DNA of 64,000 nucleotides from Cellvibrio zantedeschiae. Its GTDB lineage: Bacteria > Pseudomonadota > Gammaproteobacteria > Pseudomonadales > Cellvibrionaceae. Below, piece by piece: positions 8,517 to 16,761 of this stretch. Position numbers and translations under genes: made by a program. Under the pieces are notes generated by a model. It saw only the letters and a list, made by a program, of their open reading frames with translations, made no database searches and had not been told where the DNA came from. How positions within the stretch are numbered: position 1 is the first letter of the stretch; each line of letters opens with the position of its first letter. Location of the stretch: the NCBI RefSeq assembly GCF_014652535.1, contig NZ_BMYZ01000003.1, forward strand, positions 310,001 to 374,000. Direction: 5' to 3'.

Positions 8517-10085
8517 TTAAACAGCCGCCACTAAATCCCGACTGCGTACAAGATTTAAATAGCGAACACCCTGTGCGATAAAATAGCCGCTTAATGAACC
8601 TAAAATTAAACTGAATCCGGGTGCGAAATAGAATTTTTGCACTATGTCTAATTTCATACCCAGCGCCATTCCCAACGCATAACGTACGCAAAAAATCGTT
8701 AAAATAACACACAGCGGAATCCAGCTGCCTTGCAACAGTAATTTACGCGTAACCTGATCATAACTCGCGGAATTGTTGCTAAGAAGTTTAGTAAATATCA
8801 GAGTAGCGGAACTTGCTCCCAACAACCAACACAAAATCACTACGCCATTAAAACCCAAATCCATCAAAGTACCTATCAACGACATTAACATCATGGCGAC
8901 AGGCATAATAAAGGCTACCTGAACTGGAATTTTGCGTGTGCGCACTTGTGTTAAACCCAAAATCACCAACCCTGCCAAGAGTCCAAATACCCATCGCGGT
9001 GTGTACATCAAAACCTGTGTTATTGCTTCCATTTTTATTACAGTTCTTTCGCGCTCAACAAATTTTTGGGATGCATCAATCACTATATTATCTTCTGCTA
9101 CAAATTCGCGGATGATGGGTATGAGTGACGCGTGTGTTGCAACCCGGTCAACCCCAGCGCGATCCTGACATAATGAAACGCCCATGACTCGTATGTCGTT
9201 ATTGCACGAATCGAGAAAAGTAAAATGCCCTTCCTGTCCACTTAGCAGAAACGATTTTGCATTCAGAAATCCCTTGATGTAGCGCGCACCGTGATTTTCC
9301 CATGGCAGGAAATCATTGTGTTGTGCACCTACAACCAACACTGGAAGTTTTACATTTGCCAAGCTTTGAGGGCTTGCTCCATAGCCAAGTGTTGCATCAA
9401 GCAAGATGATTTTTTTGACGCGACTATCAGCATAGTTGCCGCCAAATTTTTTCAGGAAAGATTCACCCGGAGCTGGTGAGTTGCGAATTCCATAATCACA
9501 GGAGTGATCCTGTGCTGCTGCAGGGGTTTTGCAAAAATCCATCATGTTTAATAAATCGTATTGAACACCTGCAAGCATGGCGACTGTTTGTCCGCCCGAT
9601 GAATGACCAAGCGCGATTATATTTGACCAGTTAACAGATTTTTGAAACAACTCGCGATTCGACAAGGCGGTATAAATATCGGAAATATCCGTAGGCCGTT
9701 GCCAAACCATTGCCGTAGCGCGCACATCTTGCGTGTCCTGACCATAAAGCCAGGATTCACCGTAATGGTTAATACCAACCACAATGTAACCAGCTGCGGC
9801 CATAGCTTCGCCAAGCCAATTATAATTATCCGCGGCACCCATAGCGCCGTGACTAAATACGAGAGTTCTGTCGGTAATTGCTGATTCGGCCAAACAATGC
9901 GGTTGATTGGAGGCACACTTTCCTTCGGGAAACCAAAGCGTAATTTTTGCCGGGCGTCCCGAAGGTAATTCACCGAGATCAACCACATGTTTGGCAACAG
10001 GGACCGAAGTATTATCAGCATGCACCGCTAGGGAAAGGGCAGCACACGATGCTATAAGCAGTAAGGCACGAACCAGGTAATTCAT
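8517..10085 (-). CDS. Exported alpha/beta hydrolase with C-terminal membrane segments
   Basis: 522 residues from ATG 10085, preceded by GGAG at 6 bases; a TTG 12 bases earlier was rejected. A signal peptide (MNYLVRALLLIASCAALSLAVHA) is followed by a dienelactone-hydrolase or PAF-acetylhydrolase-like domain. Oxyanion motif FSHGAMG and nucleophile motif GHSSGG (Ser162) are visible, and the HFTF near residue 290 is a likely catalytic His. After about residue 350 come four hydrophobic stretches (starting WVFGLLAGLVILGL), so the C-terminal third is membrane-embedded, which is unusual for this fold. The catalytic domain should face the periplasm. Substrate unknown. Confidence 0.78.
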   Translation of the reverse strand: MNYLVRALLLIASCAALSLAVHADNTSVPVAKHVVDLGELPSGRPAKITLWFPEGKCASNQPHCLAESAITDRTLVFSHGAMGAADNYNWLGEAMAAAGYIVVGINHYGESWLYGQDTQDVRATAMVWQRPTDISDIYTALSNRELFQKSVNWSNIIALGHSSGGQTVAMLAGVQYDLLNMMDFCKTPAAAQDHSCDYGIRNSPAPGESFLKKFGGNYADSRVKKIILLDATLGYGASPQSLANVKLPVLVVGAQHNDFLPWENHGARYIKGFLNAKSFLLSGQEGHFTFLDSCNNDIRVMGVSLCQDRAGVDRVATHASLIPIIREFVAEDNIVIDASQKFVERERTVIKMEAITQVLMYTPRWVFGLLAGLVILGLTQVRTRKIPVQVAFIMPVAMMLMSLIGTLMDLGFNGVVILCWLLGASSATLIFTKLLSNNSASYDQVTRKLLLQGSWIPLCVILTIFCVRYALGMALGMKLDIVQKFYFAPGFSLILGSLSGYFIAQGVRYLNLVRSRDLVAAV

Positions 10086-10205
10086 TAAGATCTCCAAAAG
10101 GCGAAATTTTGGTCTTTGTTAGTCACTGGATATTAGTTTAATAAAGGATGATCAGCACTACTGTGCAGAAAGTGCGATTTGATAAATTCATTAGGACAAG
10201 TGAGA

Positions 10206-11075
10206 TTAAAGCAGGGGAAAATAGATTTCCGTCAGCAATTCAGATTCAGGCGTATTTTTCGGGTTATTTAAATAGACCTGCACAATTGCGTCATCTTTCA
10301 AGCTGATAGCTTCCGGTATGACCCAGCCAGCATAGATGCGCGATATGGTTTGCCACATGAGACTGTAAGATCCTTTGTACCGAAACCTCGCCCACTTTCC
10401 CTCAGCCCAGAAATATTCATCCAATCCGAGGTTCGCAGGTAAGTCTGCGCGCAAAACACCTGCAAAAAATCGGCTGGCTGTTTGATCGCCTTGCCAGGGG
10501 CTTTCCAATGCGACACCTACCGCTGACGAAAAATAATCTGTGTAATTTATCCTTTGAAAACGCTGCCCCAATTCAGCAAACAAACTTTCACCCAAGCTTT
10601 TAAAGCTGTTGTCTCTGAATCCTCTGCCATAAAGACCAAAACAGGTTCGCGCGGGTAGATCCACAATGTCTGGTTGCAATTCGAGGTCGCGTCTGGAAAC
10701 ATTTTTTAGCGTATTAGGTGTTTTCCATTCACATTCAGTTCCCAGCTTTACTTCATTGGGCTTGCAACCAAAAGCTTTGAAAAATGCGCGCGAAAATGCC
10801 GAGTGGGATTCGTAGCCCGCGGCCAGGCTTGCGTCTATCACAGACGATTCACCCGACGCCAGCAGCGAATAAGCATGTTGCAGTCGGCGACGCTGGATAA
10901 ATTCACCCAGCTGAAAACCTGTGGTGGCTTGAAACAAACGGTTTAAATGATACTTGGAAACGCCCACTCTATTCGATAAATCATCAATGACAATTTCTTT
11001 ATCAAGATTGGCTTGAACATATTCACTGATATGATTGGCAAATGCTTCATAAAGATTTTTTTGATTGCTCGTCAT
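10206..11075 (-). CDS. AraC family regulator with GyrI-like effector domain
   Basis: 289 residues. Residues 1-110 are the two-helix-turn-helix AraC DNA-binding domain (VGVSKYHLNRLFQATTGFQLGEF; SLAAGYESHSAFSRAFFKAFGCKPNE). Residues 120-289 form a GyrI-like/SOUL-fold effector domain (LPARTCFGLYGRG; final EIYFPLL), as in Rob and BmrR-like sensors that bind lipophilic ligands or drugs. The DNA-binding half is N-terminal, as in Rob. It is 6 bp downstream of the NUDIX gene on the same strand and so probably shares its transcript. Confidence 0.87.
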   Translation of the reverse strand: MTSNQKNLYEAFANHISEYVQANLDKEIVIDDLSNRVGVSKYHLNRLFQATTGFQLGEFIQRRRLQHAYSLLASGESSVIDASLAAGYESHSAFSRAFFKAFGCKPNEVKLGTECEWKTPNTLKNVSRRDLELQPDIVDLPARTCFGLYGRGFRDNSFKSLGESLFAELGQRFQRINYTDYFSSAVGVALESPWQGDQTASRFFAGVLRADLPANLGLDEYFWAEGKWARFRYKGSYSLMWQTISRIYAGWVIPEAISLKDDAIVQVYLNNPKNTPESELLTEIYFPLL

Positions 11076-11081
11076 ACGGAT

Positions 11082-11648
11082 TTATTCTTTGAGCATCAGC
11101 GCTACACGCAGCAAAGCAGCGACTGAAATACCATCGGTAATGTCACCACGCTTTACCATTTCAATGGCTTCGATAAGCGGTAATTTTTTATATTCAATAT
11201 CTTCCGTAGATTCCAATTCTTGTTTGCCCGCAAACAAACCGCGCGCGAGGAAAACCACACAAAATTCATCCGTTACTGAATTGGATAAATGCATAGTCAT
11301 TAATTGTTGCCATTCGCGCGCCTGCAAACCAACTTCTTCTTCCAATTCACGCTTCGCGGCATCTAATGGCTCTTCCCCATGTGGGCAGCCACCCTCTGGA
11401 ATTTCCCAGGTATATTGATTGAGCGTGTACCGGCTTTGTTTTACCAGCCAGGTATTTCCTTCATCATCAATAGGAACAATACCTATAGCGGTGTTTTTAA
11501 AATGCACCACCCCATAAATCCCATCGGTACCTTTAGGTGTGATGACTTCTTCATGCGATATTTTTAGCCAGGGATTTTCATAGGCGACTTTAGAGTTTTT
11601 AGTTTTCCAGCCGCCTATTTTTTCAATCGGATATTTTTGCTCAGTCAT
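11082..11648 (-). CDS. NUDIX hydrolase, ADP-ribose pyrophosphatase-like
   Basis: 188 residues from ATG 11648; an in-frame TTG at 11660 immediately follows the upstream stop and is a less likely start. A complete NUDIX box spans GGCPHGEEPLDAAKRELEEE and VGL. The preceding TWEIPEGG is typical of ADP-ribose and sugar-nucleotide diphosphatases. Substrate cannot be fixed from sequence. It sits third in a four-gene minus-strand run: DUF3301 protein, small acidic protein, NUDIX, AraC/GyrI regulator, with gaps of 6-30 bp. Confidence 0.85.
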   Translation of the reverse strand: MTEQKYPIEKIGGWKTKNSKVAYENPWLKISHEEVITPKGTDGIYGVVHFKNTAIGIVPIDDEGNTWLVKQSRYTLNQYTWEIPEGGCPHGEEPLDAAKRELEEEVGLQAREWQQLMTMHLSNSVTDEFCVVFLARGLFAGKQELESTEDIEYKKLPLIEAIEMVKRGDITDGISVAALLRVALMLKE

Positions 11649-11660
11649 CTTCCAGCTCAA

Positions 11661-11957
11661 TTAGTGTTCGTCTTTAAACTTTTCGTAGGCGACATCGTTT
11701 TCAAAAATGAGGAACTCGCCAATATAATCCGGATCTTCATAGCTAGTACCGTCATCCAGCTCGTACAAGCCTTCATCAGCCTCGTCATAAAAGTCTTCCC
11801 CTTTTGGCAAATTTTCTTCTTCGCCATTGGGCTTTACTACAACTAAAGCCTCATCATTAATAGCTTTCACAGTGACAAAATAATTATCGAAATAGACTTT
11901 TCCGTCTTCCATGATTAGCTTTTTGGAAACGAAAATAACTTTATTAAGGAATTCCAT
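11661..11957 (-). CDS. Small acidic cytoplasmic protein, function unknown
   Basis: 98 residues from ATG 11957; the longer reading starts at a TTG at 11972. The sequence is strongly acidic (KGEDFYDEADEGLYELDDG) with no signal peptide or membrane helix. The first half looks like a small beta barrel (VYFDNYFVTVKAINDEALVV). I do not recognise the family with confidence. It sits between the DUF3301 gene and the NUDIX gene on the same strand with short gaps, so it is likely part of that transcript. Confidence 0.6.
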   Translation of the reverse strand: MEFLNKVIFVSKKLIMEDGKVYFDNYFVTVKAINDEALVVVKPNGEEENLPKGEDFYDEADEGLYELDDGTSYEDPDYIGEFLIFENDVAYEKFKDEH

Positions 11958-11986
11958 TGGATGCTCAACCAATTAATGAATGCGAT

Positions 11987-12307
11987 TTAGTGAATGCGAT
12001 GAGGATCAAGATTTACGCTTTCAATGCGGTTGCCTAGCATAAACACGCGACCGAAATAGCGATCTTCCCCGCTCACCGTAAACTCAAAATAGTATTCACG
12101 CATAAATCCTAAATGCCCGCCAGCATTGCGTTTAAAACTAAGCTTCTTCAGGAATACCGTTTGATCAAGAAATTGTACCTGCATGAACTCGCAATGTTTT
12201 TCCGCAGCTTTAACCGCAATTTCTTTGGTACGCATTGCGTGGATCCAATAAAACACAACCGTTGCAAACGCAGTGAGCCAGAGGATAGAACTAATATCAA
12301 AATACAT
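11987..12307 (-). CDS. DUF3301 family membrane-anchored protein
   Basis: 106 residues. An N-terminal transmembrane helix (ISSILWLTAFATVVFYWI) is followed by a basic turn and a conserved core: AEKHCEFMQVQFLDQTVFLKK and REYYFEFTVSGEDRYFG. These segments match what I know of DUF3301, a gammaproteobacterial family of unknown function in which the Cys and the MQVQFLDQTV segment are conserved. It probably faces the cytoplasm. It is the first gene of the four-gene minus-strand run. Confidence 0.8.
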   Translation of the reverse strand: MYFDISSILWLTAFATVVFYWIHAMRTKEIAVKAAEKHCEFMQVQFLDQTVFLKKLSFKRNAGGHLGFMREYYFEFTVSGEDRYFGRVFMLGNRIESVNLDPHRIH

Positions 12308-12423
12308 GGACGTGACTTATTGGCCTTATGGGAAATATAGAGTTGGGGGATTAGTGCAGGACTTCAAGTACAACCAGAAAGACTGTTTAACACTAACGAT
12401 TTCAGAAATGACTAATCTGAAAA

Positions 12424-12461
12424 CAACAAAGGGCGATTGATTGCTCAATCGCCCTTTGTTG
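12424..12461. terminator. Strong terminator hairpin after the cold-shock gene
   Basis: A 17-bp perfect stem: CAACAAAGGGCGATTGA (12424-12440) with its complement at 12445-12461 and a 4-base loop. On the minus strand it is followed by TTTTCAG, fitting termination of the cold-shock transcript 14 bases after its stop codon. Confidence 0.85.
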
Positions 12462-12475
12462 CGGAACTCTTCTTA

Positions 12476-12685
12476 TTACAGAGGAGTTACGTTTTCCGCT
12501 TGCGGACCTTTTTGACCTGCGGTCACTTCGAAAGTCACTTTTTGACCTTCTTTCAAGGTTTTACGACCGCTGCCGTTAATTGCACGGAAGTGAACAAATA
12601 CGTCTGCACCGCCTTCACGCTCGATAAAACCGTAGCCTTTATCGTCGTTGAACCACTTAACAACACCAGAGACTAAATCTGACAT
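12476..12685 (-). CDS. Cold shock domain protein, CspA family
   Basis: 69 residues, the standard CspA length. RNA-binding motifs RNP1 (KGYGFIE, about 16-22) and RNP2 (VFVHF, about 29-33) are intact, as is the start [15 protein letters not shown]. It binds single-stranded RNA or DNA as a nucleic-acid chaperone. A ribosome site GAGGAAAG lies just upstream of ATG 12685. It ends in a strong hairpin terminator and is followed by 283 bp of upstream sequence without a gene, consistent with the long 5' leaders of cold-shock mRNAs. Which csp paralogue cannot be told. Confidence 0.95.
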   Translation of the reverse strand: MSDLVSGVVKWFNDDKGYGFIEREGGADVFVHFRAINGSGRKTLKEGQKVTFEVTAGQKGPQAENVTPL

Positions 12686-12968
12686 ACTTTCCTCGTCTTA
12701 CTATAAAACGTCAGCGAAGCTGACCGAACAAAAAAACCGACTTTACTAAAAGCCAGAGTGAAATAGCTTGTTAATAAAGCTATTGCTCAGGTCGTGGTAC
12801 GTCCAAGTGTCTTGTGCAAGCGGTTGTCTTACAAAAGCGGATCTTCGGGCGAATCTCAATCTGCAGCAGTTCAAAATTAAAGCACTTGTGAAAGGTGAGT
12901 TCAAGCAGTTATGAGCTAATTTAAGGAATATCGCCAAATTTCACAAAGATGTGTAAGGAACACACAAT
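12686..12968 (-). promoter_or_regulatory. Upstream/leader region of the cold-shock gene
   Basis: No convincing gene lies in these 283 bp. The part next to the gene has a strong ribosome site (GAGGAAAG) and a run of A on the plus strand (ACAAAAAAACC). CspA-type genes often have a long 5' untranslated leader, and this region is the natural place for it, but I could not identify a definite promoter or cold-shock box. Confidence 0.3.
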
Positions 12969-13343
12969 TTACTGCGGCATATTGCGGCTATCTGTTTCAT
13001 TTTTGACACTTTTTTGCGCATTTTTATCTTTTTTCTTTGCCAGAATTTCGTGCAAAAAGAGTGCAACGGGTATAACAATAAAGCCGGCCATCATTACGTA
13101 ACGCTTAATGTCCTGAAACTCATAACCCTGTTTAGCTAGCTGATAAGCCGCTAAACCCCATGCGGCCGCTGAAAAATAACCCAAAGCATTATTTTTATAG
13201 ACTCCAAAAGCGATTAATGCGGTAACAGACGCCAAAAATAATCCATAAATATTTTTAAATGATAAAAACCCGGCCACCGACAAGACCAGCAATAACAATA
13301 GAACCCAATTTAAAAACTTTGCGACCTGGTAAGTTTTTGACAT
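12969..13343 (-). CDS. Small multi-pass membrane protein, unknown
   Basis: 124 residues with four hydrophobic stretches (FLNWVLLLLLVLSVAGFLSF; IYGLFLASVTALIAFGVY; ALGYFSAAAWGLAAYQLA; YVMMAGFIVIPVALFLHEIL) and a Lys-rich hydrophilic tail. No motif recognised. It is 43 bp downstream of the MgtC-like gene on the same strand and may be co-transcribed with it. Confidence 0.6.
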   Translation of the reverse strand: MSKTYQVAKFLNWVLLLLLVLSVAGFLSFKNIYGLFLASVTALIAFGVYKNNALGYFSAAAWGLAAYQLAKQGYEFQDIKRYVMMAGFIVIPVALFLHEILAKKKDKNAQKSVKNETDSRNMPQ

Positions 13344-13385
13344 TTGTTTGTGACCTAAATTAAGTGTTACTTTTTTACACCAAAA

Positions 13386-13892
13386 TTATTGCGGCTTATC
13401 TTCGCTACGGGGTTTTTCAAACCAATCCTGATATTTTTTGTGTACACCACGGGTCAATGCTTGGGAATAATCTTCCATGGTATCCACACCGACCAGCACA
13501 AAAACCACAACGAGCGAGAGTTTGATAGCAATCAAATCGTAGCCAATCGCAATGCAAACACCTATGGAGGCGAGCGACCAAATGGTTGCCGCTGAAGTGA
13601 CACCCCACACCATACCATCACGCGCAAGCATCACCCCCGCACCCAAAAAGCCTATGCCCGTAATTACCTGGCCGATGATGCGCGAGGGATCAGTCGCTGC
13701 GTTGGATGCCGACACCAGCATAGAAGCGGCAATAAAAATATAAGTACCCAACACAATTAATGCCGAGGTGCGAATACCAACGGGCTTTCCACGCAACTGC
13801 CGTTCAAGACCAATGATGCCACCGCAAGCGAGTGAGGTCAGCACCGCGCGCCATTCAAAAGGCTCAATAGAAATAATTTCTGCAAATGTCAT
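13386..13892 (-). CDS. MgtC/SapB family membrane protein
   Basis: 168 residues. The family core is present: ALTSLACGGIIGLERQLRGKPVGIRTSALIVLGTY, then IIGQVITGIGFLGAGVMLARDG and VWGVTSAATIWSLASIGVCIAIGY. Four to five membrane helices are seen. MgtC proteins are linked to survival in low Mg2+ and inhibition of the F-type ATP synthase in Salmonella, but most SapB-type members like this short one are uncharacterised. It lacks the long C-terminal ACT-like domain of true MgtC. It lies between the unknown membrane protein and ubiI. Confidence 0.85.
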   Translation of the reverse strand: MTFAEIISIEPFEWRAVLTSLACGGIIGLERQLRGKPVGIRTSALIVLGTYIFIAASMLVSASNAATDPSRIIGQVITGIGFLGAGVMLARDGMVWGVTSAATIWSLASIGVCIAIGYDLIAIKLSLVVVFVLVGVDTMEDYSQALTRGVHKKYQDWFEKPRSEDKPQ

Positions 13893-13912
13893 TGTAAAAC
13901 CTGCACTTTAAA

Positions 13913-15124
13913 TTAATGAATCCCCATTGCCGCTTTGACAATAATTTTTTTCAGTTCAGTGATGGAATCCAGTTGGCGCATGCCAGTATTTCGTAACCAG
14001 GTAAGCATTAGTGAATTGCTACCAAACAAACGCTTGAAAGCTTCCATTGCACTCATCATCACCAAATTGCTGGCCAACCTTTGGCGCTGGTATCGGCGCA
14101 ATATTGAAAAATCATTAAGCGGAATTTTGCGCAATAGCGCGCGCTCAATTTCTTGCGCGAGTGCAGCAACATCAAGCAAACCTAAATTCACGCCTTGGCC
14201 TGCCAAGGGATGTATGTTGTGCGCGGCATCACCCACTAAAACAATGTGGGGTTGAATATAAGTTTTCGCGTGGCGCTGCCGCAAAGGAATTGCGTGACGC
14301 TCCGCTGTATGTAAAATTTTTCCGAGCTTATGTTCAAAGGCAACACCCAAACGCTTGGAAAATTCAGCATCGTTTAATTGCATTAATTCTTCGGCCAATT
14401 CAGTTTCTGCCGACCAAACAATTGAACAAAAATGTTTATCGTTAATGCTTGGTAAAGGCAGAAATGCAAGCGGACCTGTGCGCATAAAACGCTGCCACGC
14501 CGTTGCCTGGTTCGGCAATTCAGTTTGCACCGTAGTAATAATTGCTTTGTGGCCATAATCCCACTCGCGCGTTTCAAATTCAGTTAATTCGCGCACTTTA
14601 GATTGCGCGCCATCGGCAGCTATAATTAATTTTGCAACAAGAACCGAACCATCACCTAACTGAACTTCAACGCCGCTGCCATTTTTTAAACCTGCCACGC
14701 GTGCCGGTTGAATTACCCTAATTTGTTGGTGCTGCGATATTTTTTTTCGCAATGCATTTAACACAACGGAATTCTCAACAATGTGGCCAAGATGATTTGC
14801 CCTTACATCTGCGCAATTGAAATGAATAGCAGCCGTGCCTTCGCCATCCCACACATGCATATCGCTGTAAGCACAAGCACGCGCTTGAACAACATCCTCC
14901 CACACACCCAGGTTATTTAATAAATTTTGCGATGCTTGCGTAAGTGCCACCACGCGCGGATCGAAATTTTCGCCTGCGAAATCCTGTGCTTCGTTAGATG
15001 CTTCAATCAATGCGATTTGCAAAGTGCTCGCGTTTTCTTGTTGGGCAATAGCACAAGCAAGACTCGCCCCCACCAGGCCAGCGCCAACAATAATCAGATC
15101 ATACTGTGCGGTAAGGGTTGTCAT
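13913..15124 (-). CDS. ubiI: Ubiquinone hydroxylase UbiI (VisC), FAD monooxygenase
   Basis: 403 residues of the UbiH/UbiF/VisC FAD-monooxygenase family. It has the N-terminal dinucleotide fold IIVGAGLVGASLACAIAQ, the DG motif (ADGAQSKVRE) and the FAD-ribityl motif GDAAHNIHPLAGQGVNLGL. Position tells it from UbiH: in E. coli the order is ygfB-pepP-ubiH-ubiI, and this is the distal copy. UbiI hydroxylates C5 of octaprenylphenol in aerobic ubiquinone synthesis. A small DUF3144 gene lies between it and ubiH (4 bp upstream), which is not the E. coli arrangement. Confidence 0.85.
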   Translation of the reverse strand: MTTLTAQYDLIIVGAGLVGASLACAIAQQENASTLQIALIEASNEAQDFAGENFDPRVVALTQASQNLLNNLGVWEDVVQARACAYSDMHVWDGEGTAAIHFNCADVRANHLGHIVENSVVLNALRKKISQHQQIRVIQPARVAGLKNGSGVEVQLGDGSVLVAKLIIAADGAQSKVRELTEFETREWDYGHKAIITTVQTELPNQATAWQRFMRTGPLAFLPLPSINDKHFCSIVWSAETELAEELMQLNDAEFSKRLGVAFEHKLGKILHTAERHAIPLRQRHAKTYIQPHIVLVGDAAHNIHPLAGQGVNLGLLDVAALAQEIERALLRKIPLNDFSILRRYQRQRLASNLVMMSAMEAFKRLFGSNSLMLTWLRNTGMRQLDSITELKKIIVKAAMGIH

Positions 15125-15128
15125 AGGG

Positions 15129-15422
15129 TCAGGATTTTTTCGAGTTCACGTAATCGTCGTAATTGGCAATATAGTTGTCCAGATTGTGTTCCAACATAGA
15201 TTTATATTGGTTTAAAAAGAATTCCACCAAACCGTCACGACGATTTTGTAATTCTTTGCTGGATTGCAAATCAGTCGCACTTATCCATGCATTGTAACGC
15301 GCAGCTGCAAACATGAGTGAACCACTCACTTTACCGCGTGCCGCCTCTGCTAATTGCTCATTGGCCAGGTTTATGTGTGCATCAGCACGGTTATAGAATT
15401 TCTCATCGGTATCTTCAGCCAT
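15129..15422 (-). CDS. DUF3144 family protein
   Basis: 97 residues, soluble and helical. The sequence FYNRADAHINLANEQL, then SGSLMFAAARYNAWISA and FFLNQYKSMLEHNLDNY, agrees with my memory of DUF3144, a small proteobacterial family of unknown function. It lies between ubiH (20 bp upstream) and ubiI (4 bp downstream) on one strand, so it is presumably translated with the ubiquinone hydroxylases. A link to ubiquinone synthesis is inference from position only. Confidence 0.82.
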   Translation of the reverse strand: MAEDTDEKFYNRADAHINLANEQLAEAARGKVSGSLMFAAARYNAWISATDLQSSKELQNRRDGLVEFFLNQYKSMLEHNLDNYIANYDDYVNSKKS

Positions 15423-15442
15423 TATTTTTTCCTATTCGAGCT

Positions 15443-16690
15443 TTATTTAATTCGAGATAAATATTTTTCGCCCGCGATTCCCATTGTCTGGTTCGCAAAA
15501 CGAATTTTTGCAGCGGGCATTAAATCCAGCCCCACAAACCCTAAATGACGCAATGCGATTAAAGGTAAAGATGAACTGGAAAATAAACGAACAAGCTTGT
15601 CGCTAAATTCTATTGTAAGAGTTTGGTCTAATTCCTGGCGATGTAAATAATCTTGTAGTGTGCCCAACTCGCCCAAGTGTTTGTCTGTAGCATCGCCGTT
15701 AACCAAAGCATCTACCAAACATACGCAATCGCGCAGCGATAAATTAAAGCCCTGGCCAGCGACAGGGTGAAGAAAGTGCGCAGCGTTGCCAACCAATACA
15801 ATATGTGAACGAATTTGCTCGCTGGCCGTAACCAGTTTTAATTCGTACTTATGACGCTTGCCGACACGCAAAAACTTTCCCAAACGATTGCCAAAACGCG
15901 TTTGCAAATGCTGCAAAAAATCTTCGTCATTTAATCGCGCGATGTCATTCGCCTGATCGCGTGGTAACGTCAGCACCAAAGCAGATTCTTTTGCGGTAAG
16001 TTTGTTGCCTAAGGGTAAGAGCGCCAAGGGGCCTTGAGCGGTAAAGCGCTCGTAAGCCACACCTTTGTGCGGTTCACTATAAGCAACATTCGCGATAAGT
16101 GCAGTTTGATTGTAATCTTTAATGTGGGAATCAATTCCCAAAGATTTGCGCAAGGGTGAATCACCACCATCGGCAACTACTGCAAGTTTACAATTTAGCT
16201 CAAAGCTTTCGCCCTGCGCTTGAACTTGCAAGAGCGCGCCTTGCTGTTGTGGTTTTAACTTTTCAACACGAATGGGAGCAATGAATTGGATATTTTTTTG
16301 CGTGCGCAATTGATCAAGCAATACCCGGCCAATCCACGCATTGGGAATTACATAACCTACTGCGTCCAGCTGATAAGCGCTGGCATCAATTAAACCGCCC
16401 ATAAAATGTCCCGCGTCACTCACATGTACTTGTGAAATGGCGGTCGCCTCTTGTGAAAGCTTTTCCCATACACCAAGGTCTTGCAAAATTTCTACACTGC
16501 CCTGGGCTATAGCAGTGGAACGGGCATCAAAACTATTTTCGAATTGCGATTGATCTGAATCAGAAAAATTTTGTGCCTCCAGCAAAACAATTTTCCAGTC
16601 CGGCTTTTGCTGCGCAAGCAAAAGCGCAAGGCTAGCGCCCACCATGCCGCCGCCGATAATGGCGATATCAAAATTTCCTAATTCATTCAT
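15443..16690 (-). CDS. ubiH: 2-octaprenyl-6-methoxyphenol hydroxylase UbiH
   Basis: 415 residues, same fold as UbiI: GGGMVGASLALLLAQQ (FAD-binding), ADGGDSPLRK and GNAAHFLHPVAGQGFNLSL. It lies directly downstream of pepP, the conserved place of ubiH. UbiH hydroxylates C1 of the quinone head group and acts in the soluble Ubi complex at the membrane. The GD of the usual GDAAH motif is GN here (VGNAAHFLHP), a change also seen in UbiH proteins. A 71-bp gap to pepP holds a small hairpin (TCTCTCC/GGAGAGA near 16721-16741). Confidence 0.88.
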   Translation of the reverse strand: MNELGNFDIAIIGGGMVGASLALLLAQQKPDWKIVLLEAQNFSDSDQSQFENSFDARSTAIAQGSVEILQDLGVWEKLSQEATAISQVHVSDAGHFMGGLIDASAYQLDAVGYVIPNAWIGRVLLDQLRTQKNIQFIAPIRVEKLKPQQQGALLQVQAQGESFELNCKLAVVADGGDSPLRKSLGIDSHIKDYNQTALIANVAYSEPHKGVAYERFTAQGPLALLPLGNKLTAKESALVLTLPRDQANDIARLNDEDFLQHLQTRFGNRLGKFLRVGKRHKYELKLVTASEQIRSHIVLVGNAAHFLHPVAGQGFNLSLRDCVCLVDALVNGDATDKHLGELGTLQDYLHRQELDQTLTIEFSDKLVRLFSSSSLPLIALRHLGFVGLDLMPAAKIRFANQTMGIAGEKYLSRIK

Positions 16691-16761
16691 TCAAACATCT
16701 CGCTCCCAATTCAGACGGGAGTTAGCCTCTCTCCTGATAAGGAGAGAAAAAGGTAGTTAGC

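Noticed and set aside
12746-12937. 63-codon frame upstream of the cold-shock gene
   Set aside because: No ribosome site; more likely untranslated leader or spacer.
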